This document shows positions 1-9,491 of a stretch of 64,000 nt of DNA, one piece after another. Where the stretch lies: assembly GCA_036011305.1 (NCBI GenBank), contig DASCNA010000132.1, positions 43,899 through 107,898 of the forward strand. Direction: 5' to 3'. Position 1 is the stretch's first letter, and each line of letters opens with the position of its first letter. The position numbers and the translations under genes were made by a program. Source of the stretch: DASCNA01 sp036011305. GTDB taxonomy: Bacteria > Verrucomicrobiota > Lentisphaeria > Victivallales > GWF2-38-69. The notes beneath the pieces were generated by a model. That model worked only from the letters and a program-made list of their open reading frames with translations, did not search any database and was not told the DNA's origin.

Positions 1-648
1 ACCTTTTTTAGAATCAGTAATTGTCTGAGGTGTCAATTTTAAATGACAGCATCCACAAGTATTATTGTGTATTTTTGTTAAAGGTTCACCATCTCTTTTA
101 ATCAATCTTGAGTACATAGGAAGTACACTGGAATCAACTTTAGCTAATAAATCTTTTCTTTTCTTCAGAGCTTTTTCCATTTCAGCTTTTAAACTGACGC
201 CCATATCATCCAACTCTTCTACGCTTTCTTCTGCTTCAGCTTCCATGTTCTTCAATGATTTCTCTGCAGATTCCAACTCTTCTTTATTTGAATCAAGCTG
301 CTCATAGAATTTTAATTCTTTAGTTTCGAGACCGCTAATGAAAGATTTCTGAGAAGCTATTTCATTCATAAGAGCTTTATATTCATCATTTTTCTTTACC
401 ATAGCAGATTTACTTTGTAAACCATCAATTTTAGCCTGAATTTCAAGCACTTTTGATTTTACATTTCTTATTTCTACTTCAGTTTCCTTAATATCTTCTT
501 TTGCTTTGGATACTCTTGCTTTTTCAGCCCCCAAACTTTCAAGTACATCTTTTTTTTCAAATGGAATTTCTTTCAGCCGTCTATTCATTCTCTTCGTTCT
601 AAGATCAGCTGTCTGCAGTTCTAAAAGGTTTCTTACCCATGTTTTCAT
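1..648 (-). CDS. CdsZ-like coiled-coil / C4 zinc-ribbon protein (partial)
   Basis: The C-terminus is cut by the window edge; 216 codons are visible. I read this by translating the minus strand from ATG 646-648, preceded by a GAGGA ribosome-binding site. Residues 1-165 are charged, heptad-rich coiled coil, followed by a CxxC zinc knuckle (CGCC, about residues 198-201); the second knuckle lies outside the window. This arrangement matches COG1579 (DUF164) proteins, including chlamydial CdsZ. The family binds zinc through a C-terminal ribbon; its role differs between lineages and is not clear here. It lies 35 bases downstream of ruvB on the same strand, so the two are probably co-transcribed. Confidence 0.8.
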   Translation of the reverse strand, partial: MKTWVRNLLELQTADLRTKRMNRRLKEIPFEKKDVLESLGAEKARVSKAKEDIKETEVEIRNVKSKVLEIQAKIDGLQSKSAMVKKNDEYKALMNEIASQKSFISGLETKELKFYEQLDSNKEELESAEKSLKNMEAEAEESVEELDDMGVSLKAEMEKALKKRKDLLAKVDSSVLPMYSRLIKRDGEPLTKIHNNTCGCCHLKLTPQTITDSKKG

Positions 649-683
649 GTATTAATCCTCAATATTTTATTTAAAGTATATTA

Positions 684-1721
684 TTATAATAAGTCAGGTT
701 GAAAATCTCCAATTTCACTTATTTTATCACTGTTTTTTTCTATTAATTTAATTGTTTTTGCTGTTGCTGTTCTTCCCTGCCTTGTCCTCATAATATAGCC
801 TTCCTGGATTAGAAACGGCTCATATACTTCCTCTAAAGTACCTACTTCTTCCCCCACTGCTACAGCAATATTTTTAATTCCTACAGGACCTCTGTTAAAT
901 CTAAAGACCAATGCATCTAAAATTCTTTTGTCCATTTCATCCAGACCGTTTTCATCTATATCAAGCATATCTAATGCTCTGGAAGCAACCTCTTTTGTTA
1001 TGTAATTATCGGCTTTTACCTGTGCATAATCTCTTGCCCATTTCAGCAGGTTATTTGCTATTCTGGGTGTTCCCCTGCTTCTTCTGGCCAACTCAAGGGC
1101 TCCATCGTTATCTAATTCTATATTAAGTATTTTAGCTGATCTGTTAATTATTTGCTTTAAATCTTCAGGGGGGTAATAATCAAGTAAACAATTTAAAACG
1201 AATCTGGATCTCAGAGGTGAGGAAAGCAGACCTTTTCGTGTAGTAGCTCCAATTAATGTAAATTTTTTAAGGTTTAATCTAATTGATCTTGCTCCTGCGC
1301 CCTGGTCAATCATAATATCAATAAAAAAATCTTCCATTGCGCTGTATAAGTACTCTTCAACTGCAATTTGAAGCCGGTGAATTTCATATATAAATAAAAT
1401 ATCACCATCCTGAAGCGAAGTAAGAAGCCCAGCTAAATCTCCCGGTTTTTCAATAACTGGTCCGCTTGATGATTTTATTTTAGCTCCTTTTGCATTCGCT
1501 ATAATATAAGCCAGAGTTGTTTTTCCGAGTCCTGGCGGCCCTGATAAGAGTAAATGTCCTAGCGGCTCATCTCTCTCACTTGCAGCCTGAACAAAAAGTT
1601 CAAGCCTATCTTTTACTTTAGTCTGGCCTGGAAATTCATTAAAATACTGCGGCCTTAACGTTTCATCTAAGCTAACATCTTTTTTATTTAAACTAGAAGT
1701 TATAAATCTTTCTTCTGTCAT
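684..1721 (-). CDS. ruvB: Holliday junction branch-migration helicase RuvB
   Basis: Hexameric AAA+ motor that drives Holliday-junction branch migration with RuvA. At 345 residues it has the usual length. The Walker A GPPGLGKTT is intact, sensor 1 reads GATTR, and the C-terminal winged helix is present, with GRTAT near the end. The start is preceded by AAGGAAG. Oddity: Walker B, normally FIDEIHRL, reads FIYEIHRL, so the magnesium-coordinating Asp is Tyr (codon TAT where GAT is expected). The arginine-finger region is also changed (SPLRSRF instead of the usual APLRDRFG). ruvA and ruvC are not adjacent. Identity is secure; whether it hydrolyses ATP normally is open. Confidence 0.92.
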   Translation of the reverse strand: MTEERFITSSLNKKDVSLDETLRPQYFNEFPGQTKVKDRLELFVQAASERDEPLGHLLLSGPPGLGKTTLAYIIANAKGAKIKSSSGPVIEKPGDLAGLLTSLQDGDILFIYEIHRLQIAVEEYLYSAMEDFFIDIMIDQGAGARSIRLNLKKFTLIGATTRKGLLSSPLRSRFVLNCLLDYYPPEDLKQIINRSAKILNIELDNDGALELARRSRGTPRIANNLLKWARDYAQVKADNYITKEVASRALDMLDIDENGLDEMDKRILDALVFRFNRGPVGIKNIAVAVGEEVGTLEEVYEPFLIQEGYIMRTRQGRTATAKTIKLIEKNSDKISEIGDFQPDLL

Positions 1722-1957
1722 TCAACTTCCTTACAAAAATTTACATTCTTAAACATCTAATTAAAAATATAGCATAAAAAGCAAGCTATTTAAAATATCC
1801 TGATTCAAATTAACAATTTTTTAACATTTTTATAGCGTTATGATTGCTAAAATATGAACTAACGAAAGAACAATTCCTTATTTATCTTGATTCTACGTAT
1901 ATATAGAGTTAAATTTCATTGAACATATAAATTAAAATTAAGCTGTTAGAACTGACT

Positions 1958-3346
1958 ATGAATAATTATGATTTTGAAGAAAAAGATAGTAAATTTAAAA
2001 TAACTCCTACTGTTGCAATTGTGGGTCGACCGAATGTAGGTAAATCTGCTTTATTTAATGCAATAATAGGAAAAAGAGTATCTATTGTCCATGAAGAGAG
2101 CGGAGTAACAAGGGACAGCATAATTGCGCCTGTTAAAATTCAAGGAAACTATCTTCAGCTCATTGATACCGGTGGTCTTGGTACTGGAAAAACTAAAGCA
2201 TTAAAAAATACTTCTTTTTTTGATACAAAAATATGTAGCCAGGTAGAAGTAGCTATTGATTCGGCCGATGTACTCCTTTTTGTTGTTGATGTTACTGCAG
2301 GAGTAACTCCACTGGATGAAGAAGTTGCCGGAACTCTGCGAAAATCAGGGAAAAAAATAATATTAATTGTAAATAAAGTAGATAATAATACACTAGAAGA
2401 AAATCTTTCAGAATTCACAAGATTAAGTATCGATGAAATACTCCCTGTTTCATGCCTGCATAGACGCGGAATAAAACAGGTTTCTGAAACTTTCAGCAAA
2501 TATATATGGAAATCAGAAAAACCGGCAGAAGAAACAAGACTGGCTATAACAGTTGTAGGCAGGCCAAACGTAGGTAAGTCCTCTATTATTAATAAATTGA
2601 CTGGAAAAGATCGATTAATTGTCAGTGATATTGCCGGTACAACTAGAGATGCTGTCGATCTACCAATAGATTTAAATATTAATGATGAATTAATACCTGC
2701 CAGCTTAGTAGATACAGCCGGGTTAAGAAAAAAAGGTAAAGCTAACAGCGCAGTAGAAATATTCAGTGTAATGCGTGCGCAGGATGCAATTAAACGTTCA
2801 GACATAGTTCTTTTAGTTATTGAAGCTGATCAGTACGGACCAACGGCACAGGATGCCCATATCGGCAAAATAATCAGTGACTGCGGTAAAGGATGCATAA
2901 TTATTGCAAATAAATGGGATGCTTGCTCTGGACTTAAACAAAAAGAAGTTACTAAAGAGATACGTTCAACCTTACCATTTCTAGCCTACGCACCAATTGT
3001 ATATTCCTGTGCTCTGAGCGGATATAATTTTAATTCAATAATGAATGAAATTAAAATTGTTAATGAGCAGTATAAAATTAAAATTCCGACATCTACTGTA
3101 AACAAAGTTTTATCTGATGCAATGATATACAATCCACCTACATGCGTTAAGTCAAAATTTTTAAAAATATTTTATGCTACAATGGTAGCGAACAAACCTC
3201 CTCTGTTTTCTCTGTTTGTAAATGACCCTAAACTCTGCACAAAAAATTATCAGGCATATTTAAAAAATTATTTAAGAAAATCTTTCAATTTACACGGCCT
3301 GCCTATTCATTTAAAATTTAAACAAAGACAGAGTAAAAGAAAATAA
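1958..3346 (+). CDS. der: Ribosome assembly GTPase Der (EngA)
   Basis: Essential GTPase with two tandem G domains, acting in 50S subunit assembly. Both P-loops read GRPNVGKS (near residues 23 and 201). Both G3 motifs (DTGG and DTAG) and the G4 motifs (NKVD, NKWD) are visible, and a KH-like domain fills about residues 350-462. At 462 residues it has typical length. No strong ribosome-binding site precedes the ATG. It lies 16 bases upstream of apbE and reads in the same direction, so they probably share a transcript. Confidence 0.95.
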   Translation: MNNYDFEEKDSKFKITPTVAIVGRPNVGKSALFNAIIGKRVSIVHEESGVTRDSIIAPVKIQGNYLQLIDTGGLGTGKTKALKNTSFFDTKICSQVEVAIDSADVLLFVVDVTAGVTPLDEEVAGTLRKSGKKIILIVNKVDNNTLEENLSEFTRLSIDEILPVSCLHRRGIKQVSETFSKYIWKSEKPAEETRLAITVVGRPNVGKSSIINKLTGKDRLIVSDIAGTTRDAVDLPIDLNINDELIPASLVDTAGLRKKGKANSAVEIFSVMRAQDAIKRSDIVLLVIEADQYGPTAQDAHIGKIISDCGKGCIIIANKWDACSGLKQKEVTKEIRSTLPFLAYAPIVYSCALSGYNFNSIMNEIKIVNEQYKIKIPTSTVNKVLSDAMIYNPPTCVKSKFLKIFYATMVANKPPLFSLFVNDPKLCTKNYQAYLKNYLRKSFNLHGLPIHLKFKQRQSKRK

Positions 3347-3362
3347 GATATTCTTAAATATT

Positions 3363-4445
3363 ATGATTAAGAAGAAAACCCTATTATTTATAATTACACT
3401 CATTATAGTAATTGTCGGACTCTTTCATATACTCAATGTTTCCAACAAAGAGCAACAACTTGATACTGTCGTAAAAAACGAAGAGAATCCTGTAATTAGA
3501 ACATATCCAATTATGGGAACATGGGCTCAAATATCTTTGTACGGTTCTCAAAAAAATATAGATATTGCAATGAGCAGAATACATAAAATCTTCACTGAGG
3601 TCAATCAATCATGCAGTAGATTTAGTTCGAGTGATGAACTGTATCAACTTAATAAAACTGCATATTATAAGCCTTTTAAGTGCAGTAAAATGCTGTGGAA
3701 TGTATTAGTTAAATCTCAATATTTTTACAACTTAACTGACGGTAGATTTGATGTTACAATTACCCCGCTGATGAAATTATGGGGATTTTATAAAAAACAA
3801 AACAGTATACCAAGCCAGGCAGAAGTAAAAACCGCACTGGCTAAAGTTGGTTTAAACAAGGTTATTTTTGATTACAAAAGCCACACTGTTAAATTTACAA
3901 AACCAGGCATGTCTATTGATCTGGGAGGCATAGCTAAAGGATATGCAGTTGACTTAGCTTATGATTCAATTAAGGATCTTAACATCAAAGCAGGTGTTAT
4001 TAACCTTGGTGGAAATATCAGATGTCTTCCAAATCCACCTCCAGGGAAAAAAGATTATTTAATAGGCATAAGAAATCCATTTAATAAATCAGAGTTAATG
4101 GAAGGTTCTTTGAAACTAGTTAACGCTTCTCTTGCAACAAGCGGTGACTATGAGCAGTATATTATTTTAAATGGAAAACGATTTACTCATATCATCAATC
4201 CTATTACAGGATATCCAGTTAAAGACATGGCAGAAACTACAATAGTTGCTCCTAGTGCTTTATGGACAGATGCTTTATCAACTTCTGTTTTTATATGCGG
4301 AAAAAAATTTGCAGAAAAAATTCACAAAAAATTTAAAGATATCAGTATTTTAATAGTAAAAGGCTATCACGATAAACCAGATACAATAAAAATATATAAA
4401 TACGGAAAAGTATGGGGGAAAATAAAACTACCAAAAACCGGATAA
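3363..4445 (+). CDS. apbE: FAD:protein FMN transferase ApbE
   Basis: Transfers FMN from FAD onto Thr/Ser of exported flavoproteins such as RnfG or NqrC subunits. An N-terminal hydrophobic segment (about residues 5-25) without a lipobox cysteine suggests an uncleaved membrane anchor facing the periplasm. The MGTWAQI start of the domain, the DLGGIAKG and NLGGNIR glycine-rich motifs and the WTDALSTS metal/FAD motif near the C-terminus are all present. Length 360 residues is typical. It implies flavinylated membrane electron-transfer proteins elsewhere in the genome; none is in the window. It follows der by 16 bases. Confidence 0.93.
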   Translation: MIKKKTLLFIITLIIVIVGLFHILNVSNKEQQLDTVVKNEENPVIRTYPIMGTWAQISLYGSQKNIDIAMSRIHKIFTEVNQSCSRFSSSDELYQLNKTAYYKPFKCSKMLWNVLVKSQYFYNLTDGRFDVTITPLMKLWGFYKKQNSIPSQAEVKTALAKVGLNKVIFDYKSHTVKFTKPGMSIDLGGIAKGYAVDLAYDSIKDLNIKAGVINLGGNIRCLPNPPPGKKDYLIGIRNPFNKSELMEGSLKLVNASLATSGDYEQYIILNGKRFTHIINPITGYPVKDMAETTIVAPSALWTDALSTSVFICGKKFAEKIHKKFKDISILIVKGYHDKPDTIKIYKYGKVWGKIKLPKTG

Positions 4446-4491
4446 AATTATGTGGATCAAGAGTTTATCTAGCGGTACGCTAAATTGTAAA

Positions 4492-5556
4492 TTAATGTCT
4501 TTTACGGTTTGCAGGTGAAGCGGCCAACGCTCTGGCCATAGAGTCCATTTCCTGAAGGACAATACCAGTACCGTTAGCAACAGCCTGTAATGGATTATCA
4601 GCTACAAAAACAGGCAATCCTGTTTCTTCTGTAATTAATTTATCCAAATCCTTAAGCATAGCACCGCCTCCGGCGAGCATTACTCCGCGATCAATTAGAT
4701 CTGCTGCCAGTTCAGGCGGGCAATGTTCAAGTGTTGAACGGATAGCTTCAATAATACTAGTTATAGGTTCCTGAAGTGAATTTCTTATTTCACCACCGGT
4801 TATAGATATAGTTTTTGGTAAACCTGAAATTAAATCACGTCCTTTTACTTCCATTGTTTCATCATCATTCTGCTGACTTGCAGAACCTATTCTTATTTTT
4901 ATCTGTTCAGCAGTTCTATCGCCTATTAAAAGATTATGAGCTCTTTTCATATGCTGAACAATTCCTCCATCCATTTCATCTCCGGCAACTCTAATACTTC
5001 TTGATTCTACAATACCAGAAAGAGATACTACTGCAACTTCTGTTGTTCCACCGCCAATATCAACGATCATACTTCCAGAAGGTTCCATAACAGGGAGTCC
5101 AACACCTATAGCAGCTGCCATAGGTTCTTCAATAAGATAAATTTCTCCTGCTCCTGCTCTTTGTGCGCTGTCTTTGACTGCTCTTGTTTCTACTCCTGTA
5201 ATACCAGAAGGAACAGCTATCAGAACTCTGGGATGCAACAATCTTCTTCTCTGGTTTACTTTTTTAATAGCCTTATGTATAAAATACCTGAGCATTTCTT
5301 CCGTAATATCAAAATCAGCAATAACACCGTCTTTCATAGGCCTTATAGCTCTAATATGACCTGGTGTCCTACCCAGCATTCTTTTAGCTTCTTCCCCTAC
5401 TGCTATGACTTCACGTCGTTCACCTTCAGTAACTGCTACAACGGATGGTTCTGAAAGGAGTATTCCATGATCTCTGACAAAGACAAGACAATTAGCTGTA
5501 CCAAGGTCAATACCGATATCTGTAGCAAAAATCTTAGCTAATTTTTGATATAACAT
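4492..5556 (-). CDS. mreB: Rod-shape actin homologue MreB
   Basis: Actin-like filament protein that organises elongation-phase peptidoglycan synthesis. The phosphate-1 motif GIDLGTANC lies near the N-terminus, DIGGGTTEVA is the phosphate-2 motif and the adenosine motif LAGGGAMLK is near the C-terminus. I place the start at ATG 5554-5556, which has GGGAA upstream and gives 354 residues, typical of MreB. A TTG 45 bases further upstream is in frame but lacks a ribosome-binding site. mreC and mreD do not follow, so the gene is solitary here. It converges with apbE. Confidence 0.95.
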   Translation of the reverse strand: MLYQKLAKIFATDIGIDLGTANCLVFVRDHGILLSEPSVVAVTEGERREVIAVGEEAKRMLGRTPGHIRAIRPMKDGVIADFDITEEMLRYFIHKAIKKVNQRRRLLHPRVLIAVPSGITGVETRAVKDSAQRAGAGEIYLIEEPMAAAIGVGLPVMEPSGSMIVDIGGGTTEVAVVSLSGIVESRSIRVAGDEMDGGIVQHMKRAHNLLIGDRTAEQIKIRIGSASQQNDDETMEVKGRDLISGLPKTISITGGEIRNSLQEPITSIIEAIRSTLEHCPPELAADLIDRGVMLAGGGAMLKDLDKLITEETGLPVFVADNPLQAVANGTGIVLQEMDSMARALAASPANRKRH

Positions 5557-5714
5557 AGTTTTCCCGTTAATTATATATGCGACTCTAGAAAATAAAATCA
5601 ATAAAGAATAAGTATATTTATATCCGAATTTAGTGTAAAATTCACCCTTTTACCAGTTTATTAAGTTATTTTTTAATGATTTATTAAATTTAATTTATAT
5701 ATTTTAAGGATAAC

Positions 5715-5723
5715 TGTTATAGT
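5715..5723 (+). promoter_or_regulatory. Candidate extended -10 element upstream of hom
   Basis: TGTTATAGT fits an extended -10 (TGn-TATAnT) about 57 bases before the chosen hom start. No convincing -35 hexamer is visible at the expected distance. Weak support, from sequence only. Confidence 0.3.
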
Positions 5724-5779
5724 ATTTTTTGATACACATTAATTATATGAATAAAAATAATTACTTGAAGGAAATCAGC

Positions 5780-7072
5780 GTGAAAGAAGTTAAAGTTGGA
5801 ATTATTGGATTCGGTACTGTAGGAACAGGTGTGGCATCATGCTTGCTTGAAAACCGATCTGTCATGGAAAAAAGAACCGGAATAAAAATTAAATTACACA
5901 AAATTTCAGATATTGATATAACTACTTCACGTAATATTAATCTGCCTGACGGAGTTTTAACTACTGATACAGACAAACTAATTGACGAGTCTGATATTGT
6001 AGTAGAACTTGTAGGCGGTATAGAAGTTGCTAAAAAAATAATCCTAAGCGCATTAAAGAAAGGAAAACCTGTAGTTACTGCTAATAAAGCGCTTCTTGCT
6101 GAAAAAGGTAAAGATATTTTTAAAGCTGCCGAGAAATCAAATGCTGATGTTTATTATGAAGCCTCTGTTGCCGGCGGTATTCCTATAATTAAAAGTTTAC
6201 GAGAAGGCCTGGCCGGAAACAAAATAAATAAAATTTTAGGCATTCTTAATGGAACCTGTAATTATATTTTAACAAAAATGGAAAATGACAGTCAGAATTT
6301 TATAGATGCTTTAAATAAAGCTTCTGATCTTGGTTATGCTGAAGCTGATCCAACTCTTGACATAGATGGCTTTGATACTGCCCATAAAACTTCCATATTG
6401 GCTTCACTTGCCTACGGTGAACTAATTGACATGAAGGATATACATATAGAGGGAATCAGAAATATAGCTTTGATGGATATCAACTTTGCTAAAGACCTTG
6501 GATATAGGATAAAACTGATGGGCATTATAAAAAAGAAACATGATAATGTAGAAGTTAGGGTTCATCCTACAATGATACCATGCAACACTATTATGGCTAA
6601 TATTAGTGATGTAAATAATGGCGTTTTTATTGAAGGAAATCCTGTAGGTAGCACTCTTTTTTACGGTCAAGGTGCCGGAATGGAAGCAACTTCAAGTGCT
6701 GTGGTAGCTGATATTGTGGATGTGGCCCTTAATATTAAGAAAAATTCAACACAGAGAATTCCTGCATTTAAAGAAGCGAAACAGTTTAATTCTTTAATTT
6801 CAATGGATTGCATAAAATCGAGATATTACATCCGTATACAAGTTATTGAAAAACCTGGGGTTATAGCAAAAATTTCCAAAATTTTAGGTGATGAAAACAT
6901 TAGTATTTCTTCTATTTTACAGAGAGAGAAAGAAGTTTCTTCTGAATTTGTACCTGTTGTGATTATTACCCATAAAACACATGAAAAAAATATGTTAAGT
7001 GCAATAGATAAAATGCAGAATTTAGATGAGATAAAAGAGAAAATTAAATTAATAAGAATTGAGGACATTTAA
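5780..7072 (+). CDS. hom: Homoserine dehydrogenase with C-terminal ACT domain
   Basis: Reduces aspartate semialdehyde to homoserine on the path to threonine and methionine. A Rossmann motif GIIGFGTVGTGV lies at the very N-terminus, the LNGTCNYI signature is near residue 170, and a C-terminal ACT-like domain (from about residue 350) suggests threonine feedback. I prefer GTG 5780 as the start: GAAGGAAA lies just upstream and the Rossmann fold then begins at residue 6. An upstream ATG at 5747 has no ribosome-binding site. Length is 430 residues. It is followed after two bases by aspartate kinase, so both pathway enzymes are made together. Confidence 0.93.
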   Translation: MKEVKVGIIGFGTVGTGVASCLLENRSVMEKRTGIKIKLHKISDIDITTSRNINLPDGVLTTDTDKLIDESDIVVELVGGIEVAKKIILSALKKGKPVVTANKALLAEKGKDIFKAAEKSNADVYYEASVAGGIPIIKSLREGLAGNKINKILGILNGTCNYILTKMENDSQNFIDALNKASDLGYAEADPTLDIDGFDTAHKTSILASLAYGELIDMKDIHIEGIRNIALMDINFAKDLGYRIKLMGIIKKKHDNVEVRVHPTMIPCNTIMANISDVNNGVFIEGNPVGSTLFYGQGAGMEATSSAVVADIVDVALNIKKNSTQRIPAFKEAKQFNSLISMDCIKSRYYIRIQVIEKPGVIAKISKILGDENISISSILQREKEVSSEFVPVVIITHKTHEKNMLSAIDKMQNLDEIKEKIKLIRIEDI

Positions 7073-7074
7073 AA

Positions 7075-8481
7075 ATGCCTGGTAAACATACAATTGAAAA
7101 AATTGGCGGAACATCAATGTCTCGTTTTAACGAGCTCATGAATAATATTATTGTAGGGGATCGTACACCTGAAGATTTATATAATAGAGTTTTTGTTGTC
7201 TCTGCTTACGGCGGTATTACAAATATGCTTCTTGAACATAAGAAAACAGGAGCTCCGGGAGTATACTCTTCATTTGCATCATTTGATAATAAATGGCATG
7301 ATCTTTTGGAGGAAGTTAGGCTAAAAATGATTTCAATTAATAAATCATTTGAAAATATTGGATTAGACAGTTCAATAGCCAATAATTTTGTAGATGACAG
7401 GATAGAAGGTATAAAAAATTGTCTGAATGATTTACTTAGGTTAAGATCATATGGACACCTTACACCAAAAGATTTCCTTCCAGCAAGCAGAGAATTTTTA
7501 AGTGCTCTTGGAGAAGCACATAGTGCTTTTAATTCAGCTCTGATACTTCATTCCAATGGAATAAATGCACGTTTTGTTGACCTGACAGGGTGGAAGGAAA
7601 CAGAAATTTTTTCAATAAATGAAGTAATAAAAAGGGCATTTGAAAATATTGATCTTGAAAATGAACTCCCGATAGTTACAGGTTACGCCAAATGCGCAGA
7701 AGGAATGATGCGTCATTTTGACAGAGGATATTCTGAAATTACTTTTAGTAAACTAGCCGTTGTTACAAAAGCACGGGAAGGTATTATTCATAAAGAATAT
7801 CATTTATGCACAGGAGACCCTGTCTTATTTGGTCCTGATAAAGTTAAAGTAATAGGCAATACTAACTTTGATATAGCTGACCAACTTGCAGATATGGATA
7901 TGGAAGCTATCCACTCACATGCATCGAAAGAAATGGAACTGGAAGATATTCCAATTCGTATTAAAAATGCATTTGAACCAAATCACCCTGGAACGTTAAT
8001 AAGTAGAGGCTACATTTCTCCAGTTCCAAAAGTAGATATGATATGCGGCCGTGATGATATTTTGGCAATGGAAGTTTTCGATTCACAAATGGTTGGCGAA
8101 GTAGGGTATGACCATAAATTATTAAAAATTTTTAACGACAATAAAATTAGCTATATAACTAAAAATACAAATGCTAATACTATAACACATTATATCAGTG
8201 AAAAAGCTAAAAATGTTGATAAACTTATAAATGAAATAAAACAGCTATTTCCAAAAGCACATGTTACTGTTTATAAAGTAGGAATTGTTTGCGTGATCGG
8301 AAGCAATATGGCAATTCCAGGCTTTCTTTCAAGAGCAGCAAATGCACTTGCTAACTCTAACATAAATATACTGGCACTGGATCAATGTTTACGCCAGGTA
8401 AATATGCAGTTTATAGTAAAAAGAGAAAAATTTGAAGAAGCCCAATTAGCTTTACATAAAGAACTGGTAGAAAACTTGTAA
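7075..8481 (+). CDS. ask: Aspartate kinase, Ask_Ect-like type
   Basis: Phosphorylates aspartate, the first step of the aspartate amino-acid family. The N-terminal KIGGTSMSRF motif, the NRVFVVSAY strand and the EHKKTGAPGVY segment resemble the specialised aspartokinases found in ectoine clusters (Ask_Ect) more than ordinary LysC. ACT domains occupy roughly residues 325-468. No ectABC genes lie nearby. Instead the gene is coupled to hom (two-base gap), which points to a general role in threonine, methionine and lysine supply. The subtype is judged from memory of family motifs; the enzyme class is secure. Confidence 0.88.
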   Translation: MPGKHTIEKIGGTSMSRFNELMNNIIVGDRTPEDLYNRVFVVSAYGGITNMLLEHKKTGAPGVYSSFASFDNKWHDLLEEVRLKMISINKSFENIGLDSSIANNFVDDRIEGIKNCLNDLLRLRSYGHLTPKDFLPASREFLSALGEAHSAFNSALILHSNGINARFVDLTGWKETEIFSINEVIKRAFENIDLENELPIVTGYAKCAEGMMRHFDRGYSEITFSKLAVVTKAREGIIHKEYHLCTGDPVLFGPDKVKVIGNTNFDIADQLADMDMEAIHSHASKEMELEDIPIRIKNAFEPNHPGTLISRGYISPVPKVDMICGRDDILAMEVFDSQMVGEVGYDHKLLKIFNDNKISYITKNTNANTITHYISEKAKNVDKLINEIKQLFPKAHVTVYKVGIVCVIGSNMAIPGFLSRAANALANSNINILALDQCLRQVNMQFIVKREKFEEAQLALHKELVENL

Positions 8482-8506
8482 CCATTAAAACAGGGCATAT
8501 ATAAAT

Positions 8507-9460
8507 ATGAGTATTGATAAAACTTTAAAAATATATTTAGCAGGCCACAGTGGTTTGGTTGGAAGTGCTATATATAGACAATTAAAAGCTGAAGGGTATA
8601 GCAATATCATACATAAAACTATTTCGGAACTGGACTTAACCGATACAGATAAAGTTTTTCAATATTTCAAATCTGAAAAACCTGACTGGGTAATTTTAGC
8701 TGCTGCAAAAGTCGGTGGCATATACGCAAATAATACATACCCAGTTGATTTTTTGCTGGATAATTTAAAAATACAAAACAATATTATAGAAGCTGCATAC
8801 AAATACAAAACTAGAAAATTACTATTTCTTGGTTCAAGCTGTATCTATCCTAAATTAGCCCCTCAGCCACTTAAAGAAGAATATCTTCTCACTTCGGCTT
8901 TGGAAAAAACCAACGAAGCCTATGCTATTGCAAAAATCACAGGTATTAAATTATGCAATGCAATGAACAGACAGCACAATACGAATTTTATCAGTGTTAT
9001 GCCAACAAACTTATATGGTCTTTATGATAATTATCATAAAAAAAATGCTCACGTAATTCCTATGCTTATTCGAAGATTCCACGAAGCAAAAATCAAGAAT
9101 TTAAAAGAAATAGAAATATGGGGAACAGGAACTCCTAAAAGAGAGTTTCTATTCTCTGATGACCTTGCTGGAGCATGTATCTTCATTATGGAAAATATTA
9201 ATTCTAATGATATAGGTGAAACCTTAAATATAGGCTCTGGTAAAGAGTGTACCATTTGGGAATTAGCCAACCTGATAAAAAAAACTGTTGGCTATAAAGG
9301 AAAAATTATTCTAGACTCATCAAAACCTGACGGAACTCCACGCAAATTATTAGACGTGTCAAAACTTAAAAAATTAGGCTGGGAAGCAAAAACAAGCCTT
9401 AAGGACGGTTTAAAAATTGTATATACAGATTTTTTAGAGAATCCTGATACAAGATTATAG
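8507..9460 (+). CDS. fcl: GDP-L-fucose synthase
   Basis: Short-chain dehydrogenase/epimerase that turns GDP-4-keto-6-deoxymannose into GDP-L-fucose with NADPH. GHSGLVGSAI is the nucleotide-binding motif, GSSCIYP contains the catalytic Ser, and YAIAK is the YxxxK catalytic pair. Length 317 is typical. The partner gmd (GDP-mannose 4,6-dehydratase) is not in the window. It lies 25 bases after the aspartate kinase, probably on the same transcript although its pathway is different (surface polysaccharide). Confidence 0.93.
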   Translation: MSIDKTLKIYLAGHSGLVGSAIYRQLKAEGYSNIIHKTISELDLTDTDKVFQYFKSEKPDWVILAAAKVGGIYANNTYPVDFLLDNLKIQNNIIEAAYKYKTRKLLFLGSSCIYPKLAPQPLKEEYLLTSALEKTNEAYAIAKITGIKLCNAMNRQHNTNFISVMPTNLYGLYDNYHKKNAHVIPMLIRRFHEAKIKNLKEIEIWGTGTPKREFLFSDDLAGACIFIMENINSNDIGETLNIGSGKECTIWELANLIKKTVGYKGKIILDSSKPDGTPRKLLDVSKLKKLGWEAKTSLKDGLKIVYTDFLENPDTRL

Positions 9461-9491
9461 TTTCTATAAAATGTGCAATTCTTAATTATGC

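Noticed and set aside
65..307. Plus-strand open frame at the window start
   Set aside because: Antisense to the coiled-coil zinc-ribbon gene, whose minus-strand frame is clearly coding.
4470..4482. Short TAGCG/CGCTA hairpin between apbE and mreB
   Set aside because: Five-base stem without a T-run; too weak for a terminator call.
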